DNA of 64,000 nt from Niallia nealsonii. GTDB taxonomy: Bacteria; Bacillota; Bacilli; Bacillales; Cytobacillaceae. Made by a program: the position numbers and the translations under genes. Shown piece by piece: positions 17,575 through 25,383 of this stretch. Location: assembly GCF_002835805.1 (NCBI RefSeq), contig NZ_PISE01000017.1:52710-116709 (forward strand), given 5' to 3'. Numbering within the stretch: the first letter of the stretch is position 1; each line of letters begins with the position of its first letter. A model generated the notes under the pieces. That model worked only from the letters and a program-made list of their open reading frames with translations. It searched no databases and was not told where the DNA came from.

Positions 17575-17814
17575 TTGTGAGGAGTGCCCCCAATCTTGCC
17601 CCTTTTTTGCCCCCTTTTGATGAAAAGGTATGAACAAAAGTGAAAAATTCTATTTTGAAAATTGTTGTATATCAAGGGATTCATAAAAATTATGATAATG
17701 AGTAAGAAAAAAAGACATGTTCCGCACGCAAGTCCATCCATGGGAAAGAGATTAATACATGGAAATGTTTTAATAAAGAGAAGCCTTGGCGCTGTAAACG
17801 TCAGGGCTTTTTTT
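17480..17814 (+). repeat. Prophage-end segment, copy 1
   Basis: The end of the 16984 gene plus the following 240 nt reappears diverged at 26461-26798. Shared landmarks are GCCCCCAATCTTGCCCC, TATATCAAGGGATTCATAAA, AAAAAAAGACATGTTCCGCA and a GGCGCTGTAA-GTCAG terminator. The TTGCCCC repeats (17593-17616) resemble integrase arm-type sites, which is an inference. Confidence 0.7.
17781..17814 (+). terminator. Terminator at prophage end
   Basis: An 11-bp stem AAGCCTTGGCG/CGTCAGGGCTT containing two G-T pairs is followed by TTTTTTT. It is duplicated in weaker form at about 26771-26798. Confidence 0.75.
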
Positions 17815-17869
17815 CTATTGTGGGTGAAAGTGAAGAATTTACAATTTAAAATTTTCACCCAAAATTCAC

Positions 17870-18090
17870 CTATAAAAATTTTAAAAATATCGTGGAAATA
17901 TAATCGTCCAAATCTTGTATAGACTCATAATTAATTTTTTTACTTACATGAGAATAAACATTCCAAGTAATCGTGATGCAGCCATGACCTAGTCGATCTT
18001 GAATAAATTTCATACTTGCTCCTGATTCTAATAGCAAAACAGCATGAGTATGTCGCAGTTCAGGGAAAGCGAGCTTATTTAAGTTACTAA
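17870..18090 (-). pseudogene. Tyrosine recombinase (integrase), C-terminal remnant
   Basis: Minus-strand translation gives LRHTHAVLLLESGASMKFIQ, then DRLGHGCITITWNVYSHVSKK and a short tail to a stop at 17870-17872. These are the catalytic Arg of box II, the LGH His and the Tyr nucleophile in the NVYSHV context of phage integrases. Everything N-terminal of about 70 residues is missing and no start is available, so the gene is dead. Position at the end of the phage block, tail-to-tail with the partition operon, is normal for a prophage integrase. The lost part probably left with one prophage end. Confidence 0.85.
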
Positions 18091-18387
18091 ATCTATAAAA
18101 GAAGTATAAATAAAAGCTTGTACCAATTAATTATAGGGAATAGTTGATACAAGTATGTATAGATTGGATAATTGCTGGATTAGAAGGAGAATGCTAATGG
18201 TTTGGGAAGTGTTTGTGCAAAAATCAAAACATACTGTATTCGGGTTATTTAATACAATTTTATTCAAGAAGGAGTACAAAAGGCAAAGAGATTCGAAATA
18301 GTTATTGGCGCTAAACTTAGTGTAACAATGAATGATTAAAGTTATAGCTAGGAGGATTATTTACGATCGGAAAAGTAACCGTTTGTT
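18091..18387. other. Degenerate spacer in prophage remnant
   Basis: A/T-rich sequence with several ribosome-site-like GGAGG stretches but no sustained reading frame. It probably holds decayed small phage genes. I can identify nothing specific. Confidence 0.4.
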
Positions 18388-18588
18388 TGGTACATAACAG
18401 AAGAAGAACGTTTTGCTTATATCAAAAAACACCCGCTTATACCAATGGATTAACCAAAAGGAATGTCTTTTGAAAATATATATTCTGGGGAAATAATACC
18501 TGAAATTATATTAACAAGAACTTATATTGAAAAAATTCCCATTAAGCATTCCCCGTTTCAAAATAAAATGAGAATCTGCAATTACTAA
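18388..18588 (+). pseudogene. Broken small phage gene
   Basis: The frame WYITEEERFAYIKKHPLIPMD stops at TAA 18451-18453 and continues in frame PKGMSFENIYSG to YIEKIPIKHSPFQNKMRICNY, with a stop at 18586. No in-frame start is present, and the preceding GTAACCGTTTGTT is shifted. It resembles short hypothetical proteins of Bacillaceae prophages. Function unknown. One nonsense change and a lost start make it a pseudogene. Confidence 0.45.
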
Positions 18589-18710
18589 TATATTCTCGAG
18601 TCTATAAAAGATGAAAAGTTTTAGTTGAAAAACAAAAGAATTATTAAGTTTCATAGAAAGGGGACATTTGGTGAAGCAGTTAAATATTTTCGGAGGAGAG
18701 GGTGAACTAG

Positions 18711-19088
18711 AATGTCCTCACCTTAAATGAACTGTATGCATTTGCTCATAGAAAAGCAGCAAAGTTTTGGAATAGAGAATTTGATCTAGCAATTATCTTA
18801 TATAAAAGAAATTGGAAAAGACGATTGGGAGCTTATCGGATATATCTGGATGGATTTAGAAAACCTGTTATAGAGATGAGTGAAGTAGTTAATCAATCAA
18901 GTGCTAGGGAAGATGTTTTCGATACTTTGTTACATGAAATGGTTTATTGTCATCTTCATACAACAGGTCAACCATATAATGACGAAAATCTAAATTTTAT
19001 TGAAGAATGTTATAAAGTTGGTGTTTCCATAAGGGAAACGAAAGCAGCACAAAAAGCATTAGAAAAGTTTGAGAAAACACAAGAGTAA
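18711..19088 (+). pseudogene. SprT-like metalloprotease gene, start frameshifted
   Basis: An in-frame stretch LNELYAFAHRKAAKFW to LLHEMVYCHLHTTGQPYND and FEKTQE resembles phage SprT-like proteins; HEMVYCH is the zinc-ligand region. A good ribosome site (GGAGGAG, 18692-18698) and ATG 18712 exist, but ATG reads MSSP and stops at once. The protein frame begins with a TAG immediately upstream of 18711. One base is lost at the start, so translation from the natural start is broken. Re-initiation at an internal TTG (18825) would give only 87 residues. Confidence 0.7.
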
Positions 19089-19097
19089 TTTTGATTA

Positions 19098-19325
19098 TTA
19101 ATAAAATGGTCGAAGGTCGTATCTAATACTAATAGGTACATTCGGCCCCATATAAGGAAAGTAGTATTGGTTGCCTGGTGGTCTAGGTTGAATATTTAGT
19201 TGATAGCCTCCAATACCATAGTAATAAGGCGGTTCTCCAATGAGCATTTGATTCCATGCCCCATACATTGGATGTGGAAAATCTTGATAAATAGCCCCAT
19301 TTAATCCTGTAATAATTGCCCCCAT
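19098..19325 (-). CDS. Small Tyr/Pro/Gly-rich protein
   Basis: A 75-residue protein rich in Tyr, Pro and Gly (GEPPYYYGIGGYQLN, RPPGNQYYFPYMGP). This composition recalls small spore-coat or exosporium-associated proteins of Bacillaceae, but I recognise no family. ATG 19325 has only a weak ribosome site (AAGGACG). There is no membrane segment. Composition and an intact frame in an otherwise decayed zone argue that it is real. Confidence 0.5.
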   Translation of the reverse strand: MGAIITGLNGAIYQDFPHPMYGAWNQMLIGEPPYYYGIGGYQLNIQPRPPGNQYYFPYMGPNVPISIRYDLRPFY

Positions 19326-19421
19326 TTAATAACACGTCCTTAATAAGTTTTTCATATTTTATGTGCTTCATAAATTATTGGAGCTTGTCTTTTACAAAAT
19401 AGGTAAGGACATAAATAAAGC

Positions 19422-19496
19422 GGGATGCTCGCTAGCGCAGAAGATGTATTCGGTTGATGATAAATTATAAGGTTGTATGCATAGATCGTGTTAAAT
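19422..19496 (+). repeat. Diverged 75-bp direct repeat, copy A
   Basis: GGGATGCTCGCT, AGAAGATGTATT, TATGCATAGAT and TTAAAT occur in the same order and spacing at 20262-20334. The copies are 840 bp apart and differ at roughly one base in five. The segment has no frame and probably represents a duplicated leader or a phage-borne element. Confidence 0.65.
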
Positions 19497-19518
19497 ATAG
19501 AGAATAGGAGCTGTTGGT

Positions 19519-19799
19519 ATGCAAATAGGTGATTGGGTATTAACTCCAGAATCTCAACTGGCTTTATTACAGATATGAACGAAGTTAAAGTGAAAATTAA
19601 AACGCTCTATAAAAGAATTGGATATGGAACGGAATTAAATACAAGAGTTATATGGAGAGAAAAGTTAACCTCAGCACCTATTGTTAAGAAATACAGCAAA
19701 GAAGAGATCCACTTTCTTATGCATCTAGTAGTGAACACTAACGATAAAGCATGGTTTGAAGAGCTTTCTAAAAAGCGAGAATTCTTGTCTGTTAACTAG
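19519..19799 (+). pseudogene. IDEAL-domain protein, frameshifted
   Basis: ATG 19519 behind TAGGAG reads MQIGDWVLTPESQL and stops early. The other frame continues with RISTGFITDMNEVKVKIKTL to KKYSKEEIHFLMHLVVNTNDKAWFEELSKKREFL. The C-terminal 30 residues fit an IDEAL domain (acidic, DKxWFxELSKK). The 5' part MQIGDWVLT plus a short beta-strand region is the usual front of such small phage or Bacillus proteins. A single indel near 19550-19560 separates the halves. IDEAL proteins are regulatory adaptors of unclear partner here. Confidence 0.62.
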
Positions 19800-19895
19800 T
19801 AGACAACTATGATGCAGTGGACGGGAGGATTGATAATGATTAAAATTCTAGGATTATTAAGTTTCCAAATGAAAAGAAAGAGCATAGTTGCTCTT

Positions 19896-20063
19896 TCACT
19901 TATCTAACTTATCTAGTTTCATTGATAGCTCCTTAAGAATTTTATTCTTTTCCTTAAAGAGCTTATAAAATTTAACTATAGTATAGATTGTTAAGACTAT
20001 AGGAACTAAGTATGTAAGTAAGCCTAATATTGGCATGACAGTTACCCATGAACTTGTTGACAT
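19896..20063 (-). CDS. 55-residue membrane peptide, paralogue A
   Basis: MSTSSWVTVMPILGLLTYLV starts a single transmembrane helix, followed by KFYKLFKEKNKILKELSMKL, a short charged coiled coil. GGGGGCAAT precedes ATG 20063. It is the same length and architecture as the peptide at 23718-23885 (KFYKLLKEKNEILREIATKL). A hairpin AAAGAGCA/TGCTCTTT lies just past the stop. Function unknown; phage-linked membrane peptides of this kind may affect host envelope or signalling, which is speculation. Confidence 0.65.
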   Translation of the reverse strand: MSTSSWVTVMPILGLLTYLVPIVLTIYTIVKFYKLFKEKNKILKELSMKLDKLDK

Positions 20064-20261
20064 ATTGCCCCCAAAATATTTGTAATCTATCCAAGTTTAC
20101 ATTTTTAAGGAAACTAAGTAAATAATTTTCATATGAAAATTAGCAAACAAAGGAGTAATGAAGTTTAGGGGGGAGGGAGCTGCACTTAATAAAGGATATT
20201 CACTGAATCGAATTTTACACTAGAAAATCCAAAGAGTTGGGTACTGTTCATCTAACTCAAA

Positions 20262-20334
20262 GGGATGCTCGCTGATGTAGAAGATGTATTTGGTTAATTA
20301 ATTATAAAGCTGCTATGCATAGATTGTTTTAAAT
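20262..20334 (+). repeat. Diverged 75-bp direct repeat, copy B
   Basis: Second copy of the segment at 19422-19496, sharing GGGATGCTCGCT at the left end and GCATAGAT-GT-TTAAAT at the right. It ends close to the YjcZ-like gene. Confidence 0.65.
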
Positions 20335-20337
20335 GCT

Positions 20338-20490
20338 TTATAGAAGAAAACAAAGGAAGCACTTTTGATTAACGCTTCCATAAAATTGACTTAAATAAAA
20401 ATTATTGTTACAGGAGAAGTTAATTTCCAAAAAGGATGCACCTACGATGATCAACAAAATAAATAAAACAACAATTAAAGCAAAGCCCAT
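20338..20490 (-). CDS. YjcZ-like sporulation peptide with extended tail
   Basis: [20 protein letters not shown] is the hydrophobic core of YjcZ-type sporulation peptides (compare [19 protein letters not shown] at 46312). GGAGGG lies 6 nt upstream of ATG 20490. The family normally ends a few residues after this motif. Here the frame runs 30 residues further through a hairpin (GGAAGC/GCTTCC, 20354-20378) that looks like the gene's own terminator. A small deletion therefore probably removed the original stop. It may still be functional. Confidence 0.6.
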   Translation of the reverse strand: MGFALIVVLFILLIIVGASFLEINFSCNNNFYLSQFYGSVNQKCFLCFLL

Positions 20491-20710
20491 GTCGGACCCT
20501 CCGCCATTTTCATAACATGACCTAAACGTGTCACCCCTTTAATTGGATTAATAACATTTTATGCTTGTCTTTTGTTTTTGAATTGGACAAAGATACATTA
20601 GAAATTACAAAAGGCAAGGAACTGATTCATGAAAGAGGGGGGAAAAGTGTATCTATATGAATCTTTGATAACAACTGTGAAGTAACAGATAAAAAAAAAG
20701 ATAGAATTAG
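20491..20710. other. Spacer without recognised gene
   Basis: No supported frame. It includes the ribosome site of the minus-strand YjcZ-like gene and an A-run at 20691-20700. Confidence 0.4.
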
Positions 20711-20873
20711 TTATCCACTAATTGCACCCATAATACTTAAAATGTCTGTTAAATCGAAAATCCTTGGTGAAATATCAGATAGTCCCTTTGCTATGTATAC
20801 AAGAATTATTGCAGTAACGACTAAGAGCACCAATAAAATAATTTTATAAAATATTTCAAATTTATTATTTACT
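20711..20873 (-). pseudogene. Small membrane peptide relic
   Basis: The minus-strand frame reads KIILLVLLVVTAIILVYIAK, then GLSDISPRIFDLTDILSIMGAISG and a stop at 20711-20713. An in-frame GTA sits where a start codon would be expected and no ribosome site is seen. It is a plausible decayed one-helix membrane peptide of unknown role. Confidence 0.35.
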
Positions 20874-20962
20874 TAAATTTACTTTATTTAACAATATTAT
20901 ACAAAATCATCAGTTTAATAGATATTAAAAATAAGTCTATGTCACAGTTCGAAAAAAAGTTG

Positions 20963-21020
20963 CAGCAAAAAGCCCAGTATTCAATCAGAAAGGAGGAAAG
21001 GGATACTGGGGTGCAATTTT
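20963..21020. terminator. Stem-loop with T run
   Basis: CCCAGTAT (20977-20984) pairs with ATACTGGG (21003-21010), flanked by TTGCA/TGCAA and followed by TTTTT. It has no intact upstream gene, so it may be a relic terminator. Confidence 0.45.
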
Positions 21021-21117
21021 TCCATAAGGCAAGTATGAGAATTGAGAGGTAAGTTCTTATGTAACTTATGAATTTTTAGTGAAATCAGTTAAAAATATGA
21101 TTGTATATTATAGCTCT

Positions 21118-21250
21118 TTAACTTAAACGTGTTAATTCTGATTCGTGTATTAGTTTAAATTGGATAGTATCTAAAGTTTTTAACTCACAATATCCTGTTT
21201 CATATTTATTAGTATATATTCTTTCTCTTGGTATAGGACTCTTATTCCAA
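21118..21250 (-). pseudogene. Broken paralogue of the 47276 small protein
   Basis: Minus-strand pieces VLYQEKEYIL and, one frame over, KYETGYCELKTLDTIQFKLI, HESELTRLS align with VLYKGQIYTILFRYETGYCE and HCSELTSAH of the intact gene at 47276-47443. One frameshift separates the halves, and I see no convincing start. The stop is at 21118-21120. Confidence 0.55.
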
Positions 21251-21323
21251 TCCGTTTTAGTGATTCGTTAACTTAAGAAACAAAATGATAGTTCAGTTGA
21301 TTAGGAGGGAAAGCAGTTTTCTA

Positions 21324-21625
21324 ATGTCCACAAATTAAAGTTATGGCCAGAATACTTTGCTGCAGTTGCAGACGGTAGAAAGCTGTTTGAAGCAAGAAAA
21401 AATGATCGTGATTATCAGGTTAGGGACATGTTATTCCTTTAAGAGTATGTACCGGACAAAGGCTTTACTGGAAGATTCTTAGATAAAAAGATTATCTATA
21501 TAACAGACTTTGCTCAGCAAGATGGATATGTTGTGATGAGGATAGGCGATTTAACGGAAGGTAAAAACATATTAAATGGACTGACTTTTTTGAAGAAGAA
21601 CATTATTTTATTGAAGGCAAGGTGA
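21324..21625 (+). pseudogene. DUF3850 (ASCH-like) phage gene, broken twice
   Basis: HKLKLWPEYFAAVADGRKLF, then EARKNDRDYQVRDMLFL, stop, EYVPDKGFTGRFLDKKIIYI and DGYVVMRIGDL matches the DUF3850 PUA/ASCH-like fold common in Firmicute phages. ATG 21324 behind GGAGGG is out of frame by one base, and an in-frame TAA interrupts after RDMLFL. Both lesions mark a pseudogene. Intact relatives are presumed RNA-binding; the role is unknown. Confidence 0.68.
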
Positions 21626-21904
21626 TCATGTCTTTCATAGTCTTCCTAAGTGCTATGATGAAGAAGGAAATTCATTTACTTTTCTTTTCAAACAATCGCT
21701 AAAGCTAAGAGATCACTTTTTTGCAATAAAACGTATTACCAAACCGATTATCACAGAAACCAATAATCCAATTGTAACAAATAACTTATTTGTATTCTCT
21801 TTATATTAAAGATATAGAATTACTTCTCTGTATATTTGAATTACGATTAATCAATATAAATAACTTGTGATTTATTTTATGTTCTTGTAAAATCAATTAT
21901 AGAC
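21626..21904. other. Decayed spacer before Rrf2 operon
   Basis: Contains a short minus-strand hydrophobic stretch (KLFVTIGLLVSVIIGLVIRF, 21724-21798) with no start codon. Otherwise no gene is visible. Confidence 0.35.
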
Positions 21905-21920
21905 ATTAAAGATCTTTAAT
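21905..21920. promoter_or_regulatory. Perfect palindromic operator upstream of Rrf2 gene
   Basis: ATTAAAGATCTTTAAT is a perfect 16-bp palindrome 21 bp before the Rrf2 start codon. It is embedded in a longer block (TATAGA-ATTAA-TCTTTAATATATTT) that recurs at 22400-22430 in front of the flavoprotein gene. It is probably the Rrf2 binding site. Confidence 0.75.
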
Positions 21921-21941
21921 ATATTTACAAGGAGAACAACA

Positions 21942-22373
21942 ATGAAATATTCTAGAGCTACGAATTACGCTTTGCACACAATGGTATATTTAACTTTAAC
22001 AGAAAAGGGAAAGGCTGTTGGAGTAGAGCAATTAGCTAAAATTCAAGACCTCTCCTCAACATATCTTTCGAAGATTTTAACCAAACTTGTTAAAGCAGGG
22101 TTGATTGAATCAACTCCAGGTGTGAAGGGCGGCTATAGTATCGTAAAGCATTCACATGATATTTCTTTTTTAGATGTTATATATGCTATTGAAGGGAAAA
22201 CCAACTTATTTAGTTGTTCATTGGAACATGAAGAGGAAAAAAGTGGAGAATGCTTAATTGAAAATGTAATGCTAGATGCCGAAAGAAAGATGAGGGATGA
22301 ATTAGCTGAAAAATATCTTAAGGATATCGCAAAAGAAATCGAAAAGAAAAAAAACATCTATAAGAAACGGTAG
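21942..22373 (+). CDS. Rrf2-family transcriptional regulator
   Basis: A 143-residue Rrf2 winged-helix regulator. The N terminus MKYSRATNYALHTMVYLTL and the motif LSSTYLSKILTKLVKAGLIESTPGVKGGY are the family's winged helix. Only two cysteines (LFSCSLEHEEEKSGECL) lie in the region where Fe-S members such as NsrR and IscR have three, so it probably senses redox through thiols or has no cluster. CAAGGAG lies upstream of ATG 21942. It is followed by a flavoprotein gene with the same operator, so it likely represses both and responds to an electrophile or oxidant. The effector is inferred. Confidence 0.88.
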   Translation: MKYSRATNYALHTMVYLTLTEKGKAVGVEQLAKIQDLSSTYLSKILTKLVKAGLIESTPGVKGGYSIVKHSHDISFLDVIYAIEGKTNLFSCSLEHEEEKSGECLIENVMLDAERKMRDELAEKYLKDIAKEIEKKKNIYKKR

Positions 22374-22407
22374 TCATACACCTTTCTTTTTTAATTAAAT
22401 TATAGAT

Positions 22408-22423
22408 ATTAAGAGTCTTTAAT
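22408..22423. promoter_or_regulatory. Second Rrf2 operator, upstream of flavoprotein gene
   Basis: ATTAAGAGTCTTTAAT, one mismatched arm pair from a perfect palindrome, with the same flanks (ATTATAGA upstream, ATATATTT downstream) as the site at 21905. A weaker third match, TAAAAGTCTTTAAT, lies beyond the flavoprotein gene at 23490-23503. Confidence 0.72.
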
Positions 22424-22449
22424 ATATTTTATTTTAGGAGGAAGATAAC

Positions 22450-23355
22450 TTGGTATTAGATTGTGTAGTTATTGGCGGAGGTCCATCAGGCTTAAATGCT
22501 TCTCTTGTCCTGGGAAGAGCAAAAAAGAATATCATTCTGTTTGATGAAGATAAGCCGAGAAATGCTGTCACATATGAATCTCACGGTTTTATAACCAGAG
22601 ATGGCATCAAACCTTCAGAATTTAAACGAATTGCTAAAGAAGATTTTAAAAAATACCCGAATATATCCATTTACAATCATCGGGTAATAGATATAAAAAA
22701 AGAAAATCAATTTTTCATTATTCATACAGAGAAGGGGCATTCTTATCAATCTCGAAAGATCATTTTATCTACAGGTCTTAGAGATGTTATGCCTCGTATA
22801 GAAGGAATTCATCATTTTTATGGTACGAGTTTGTTTAGCTGCCCCTTTTGTGATGGATGGGAATTAAAGGACCGTCCATTAGTAGTGATTTCAGAAGATG
22901 AGCGTGCTTTTCATATGGCAAAAATGATTTTTAATTGGAGTAAAGACCTTGTTGTTTGTACAAATGGGAAAAATATTTTCACTGATGAGCAAAAGCAATT
23001 ATTTACTAAAAAAAATATACAGGTTATCGAAGGGGAAATAGAAGCTTTACAAGGTGACAATGGCCACTTGCAAACAATTAAGTTTAAGAATGGGAAAGAA
23101 ATAGAAAGGAAAGGCGGCTTTGTCACAACGGAGCTGAAGCAAGCATCTTCATTGGCGCAAGCTTTAGGTTGTATGATGAATAAAATAGGCGGAATTGAAA
23201 CGGATAATATGGGGCGAACCAATATTGAAGGAGTTTATGCGGGTGGAGATAATGCTGTGATAGCGCCTGCTCAACTCATAATTGCTGCAAGCGAGGGCAG
23301 TAGAGCGGCTATGGGAGTGGTAGGAGACTTAGTGAACGAAGATTTTAATGCTTGA
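22450..23355 (+). CDS. NAD(P)/FAD-dependent oxidoreductase (thioredoxin-reductase-like)
   Basis: A 301-residue flavoprotein. The FAD motif VVIGGGPSGLNASL is at residues 6-19, the redox pair SCPFCDG at about 136-142, and a terminal FAD motif GVYAGGDN near 262. CxxC in this position is the thioredoxin-reductase arrangement, but the usual NADPH GxGxxA motif is weak (LVVISEDERAFHMA), as in the single-domain TrxR-like proteins paired with Rrf2 regulators. TTG 22450 follows AGGAGGAAG. It is a cytosolic disulfide or electrophile reductase of unknown partner, controlled with the Rrf2 gene by the shared palindrome. Confidence 0.85.
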   Translation: MVLDCVVIGGGPSGLNASLVLGRAKKNIILFDEDKPRNAVTYESHGFITRDGIKPSEFKRIAKEDFKKYPNISIYNHRVIDIKKENQFFIIHTEKGHSYQSRKIILSTGLRDVMPRIEGIHHFYGTSLFSCPFCDGWELKDRPLVVISEDERAFHMAKMIFNWSKDLVVCTNGKNIFTDEQKQLFTKKNIQVIEGEIEALQGDNGHLQTIKFKNGKEIERKGGFVTTELKQASSLAQALGCMMNKIGGIETDNMGRTNIEGVYAGGDNAVIAPAQLIIAASEGSRAAMGVVGDLVNEDFNA

Positions 23356-23717
23356 TGCTTTAGTTTTCTGCTGCTGATGTACTGAAAAAGGACTATGCAA
23401 AACTATTCTTTACCTGCTATAGGAAGCAAACATTTTAGATAGCCCTTATTTTAAAACATATAAAAAATTTTTGTGTTGATTACAGAGTGTAAAAGTCTTT
23501 AATACGGCTCCTTCAAAACCTGCTATAGAATAAAAGAATTAATTTATTTGCCCACAGGAAAATTATGCTCCATCTTAAACTGGGCATATTGATTAATCCT
23601 TCATTGTAGTATGAAAAACATAAATTATATTCTTAATTCCAACAAATTCAGAAATGCTAATAACTAAGATTAAAAAAGTAAGTTTCTAAAGTAAAAGAAA
23701 AAAGTATAATTGCTCTT
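23356..23717. other. Spacer with relic operator
   Basis: No gene. It holds the third, partial copy of the Rrf2-type palindrome (23490-23503), suggesting that a further regulated gene was once present. Confidence 0.45.
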
Positions 23718-23885
23718 TCACTTATTACGAATTTCTAGTTTAGTTGCTATTTCTCTAAGAATTTCATTTTTTTCTTTTAGTAATTTATAGAACTTTAGGA
23801 CAGCAAATATAATCAGTGCTACTGGGATCAAATAAATAAAAACCATCAATAAAAACGGTAAGAGGGAAAAAACATTGGCATTCAT
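23718..23885 (-). CDS. 55-residue membrane peptide, paralogue B
   Basis: MNANVFSLLPFLLMVFIYLI begins a long hydrophobic helix, followed by KFYKLLKEKNEILREIATKLEI. It has the same length (55 residues) and layout as the peptide at 19896-20063. GGGAGGT lies 5 nt before ATG 23885; an upstream ATG adds five residues but would remove that site. Both stand alone with a TTGCTCTTTCACTTA hairpin region after the stop. Function unknown. Confidence 0.62.
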   Translation of the reverse strand: MNANVFSLLPFLLMVFIYLIPVALIIFAVLKFYKLLKEKNEILREIATKLEIRNK

Positions 23886-24218
23886 TTCAAAACCTCCCAT
23901 TTCTGTATGTATATCATGTATACGAATTAGATTCGATTAAGTTCCTATAAATGTTATTTTTTAAGTGAATATAGGAGTAGATGTGTATAGAAGTAGACTA
24001 TTGTGCATCAATATTTATTAGTATGTATGATAAATTTGCAAAGTATGCCGATGAGAAAGGTATCAAAATCTCAAGGTGGATCAACATCAAATTTATCCAA
24101 ACAGAAAAAATGATGGAAGAATATCGAAATAAGAAACGCTCTGAATAGGTGCTTGAATATACTGGGGGTTAGAATTATGAAATGAAAGTAAAAAAGAAAA
24201 TTTTATTTGGAGGTACCC
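23886..24218. other. Spacer without recognised gene
   Basis: A/T-rich with scattered short frames. Nothing is supported until the GGAGGT ribosome site at about 24209. Confidence 0.4.
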
Positions 24219-24344
24219 ATGAGCAATAAAATACCGGAAAGTGAGTTTCAAGAGATTATTCGAAGAAGAAGTAATGGGCTTATAAACTTTTCTCAATTTT
24301 TAGATTATTTGTATCAAGGAGGAATAAATGAATACAGCTTGTAA
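24219..24344 (+). CDS. Small 41-residue protein
   Basis: MSNKIPESEFQEIIRRRSNG begins a short soluble protein ending LDYLYQGGINEYSL. GGAGGT lies 4 nt before ATG 24219. No family is recognised. It could be the front fragment of a longer lost gene, since LDYLYQGGINEY looks like a domain start, but no continuing frame is evident. Confidence 0.4.
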   Translation: MSNKIPESEFQEIIRRRSNGLINFSQFLDYLYQGGINEYSL

Positions 24345-24583
24345 GGTTTTAATGTCAAATAACATGATAAATATGATACTCGATTGTTAGTTGAACAATG
24401 TATAAATTGAATAGTTTTAAGTTTTATAGAGCATTTCTTTGTGACGAGGAATGCTTTTTATATTTGTCTAAAAATAATATATGTATAACAATAAAAAAAT
24501 ATAAAAAATAAATAAAAATTTATTGTTAAACGATAAAATATGTGTTAAATTCAAATTGGGAATAAATAAATGAGGTGCTTTTT

Positions 24584-25066
24584 ATGGAACGAAGTTCAAC
24601 ACTCTTTTTAAAGGTAGCTGTTATTTTTATTGGCATTCCGGTTCTTGCTTTGTGTCTATTTTTGTTGCCTCAAATAGCAAATGAAGCAGCAGAAAGAGGT
24701 TCAAATTTGGCTTAGGTGGTATATGGCATTTTAATAGTTATGTATGTTTCAGTTATCCCATTTTACTTTGCTTTGTATCAATCTTTTAACCTTTTAAGCT
24801 ATATTGACAAGAACCAAGCTTTCTCGGAATTATCTGTAATAGCTCTAAAAAAAATCAAAAACTGTGCCATTATTATCAGTGGCTTATATGTGCTAGCTAT
24901 ACCATTCGTCTATATCATAGCGGAGGTAGATGACGCACCGGGTCTCATAATCATCGGAATGGTCATGATTTTTGCTCCCATGGTGATTGTTGTTTTTGCG
25001 GCTGTTCTTCAAAGACTTTTACAAGAAGCCATCGATATAAAATCAGAGAATGATTTAATAGTCTGA
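24584..25066 (+). pseudogene. DUF2975 membrane protein with in-frame stop
   Basis: MERSSTLFLKVAVIFIGIPV, then EAAERGSNLA, TAG, VVYGILIVMYVSVIPFYFAL and on to LQEAIDIKSENDLIV is one uninterrupted DUF2975 (YoaS-like) protein of 160 codons apart from TAG at 24713-24715. Four hydrophobic segments are present. The frame is otherwise perfect, so the nonsense change is recent or the codon is read through. The next gene is its usual XRE partner, also broken by one stop. Confidence 0.78.
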
Positions 25067-25076
25067 GGTGAAAACA

Positions 25077-25298
25077 ATGGCAATAATAATCAATATTGAT
25101 GTGATGCTGGCTAAAAGGAAAATGAGCGTAACAAAACTTTCGGAGAGGGTTGGAATAACAATGGCGAACCTTTCTATATTGAAAAATGGAAAGGCAAAAG
25201 CGATTTGATTATCAACTTTAGAGGCGATTTGTAAGGCTTTAGAATGTCAACCTGGAGATATTTTAGAATATCAAATTGATGAAGACACGCAAGATTAA
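25077..25298 (+). pseudogene. XRE regulator (YozG-like) with in-frame stop
   Basis: MAIIINIDVMLAKRKMSVTK, LSERVGITMANLSILKNGKAKAI, TGA, LSTLEAICKALECQPGDILEY is a 73-codon Cro/CI-type HTH. It pairs with DUF2975 genes in many Firmicutes, with an 11-nt gap here. TGA at 25206-25208 replaces the codon before LSTLEAIC; family members usually have Arg there (KAIRFSTLE), one base away. GAGGTG precedes the ATG. Loss of both partners by single nonsense changes suggests relaxed selection on the pair. Confidence 0.78.
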
Positions 25299-25383
25299 AT
25301 AAAGTGGGAATATTTCAATGAATCAAATTCATAAAAGGAGAGCTACTCATGAATTTAACCATTCAAAAATGGAGGTGAGAATC

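Noticed and set aside
17662..17922. Open plus-strand frame of 86 codons after the partition operon
   Set aside because: It runs through the terminator and the duplicated non-coding prophage-end block, and its diverged copy at 26.5 kb is not open, so it is not a gene.
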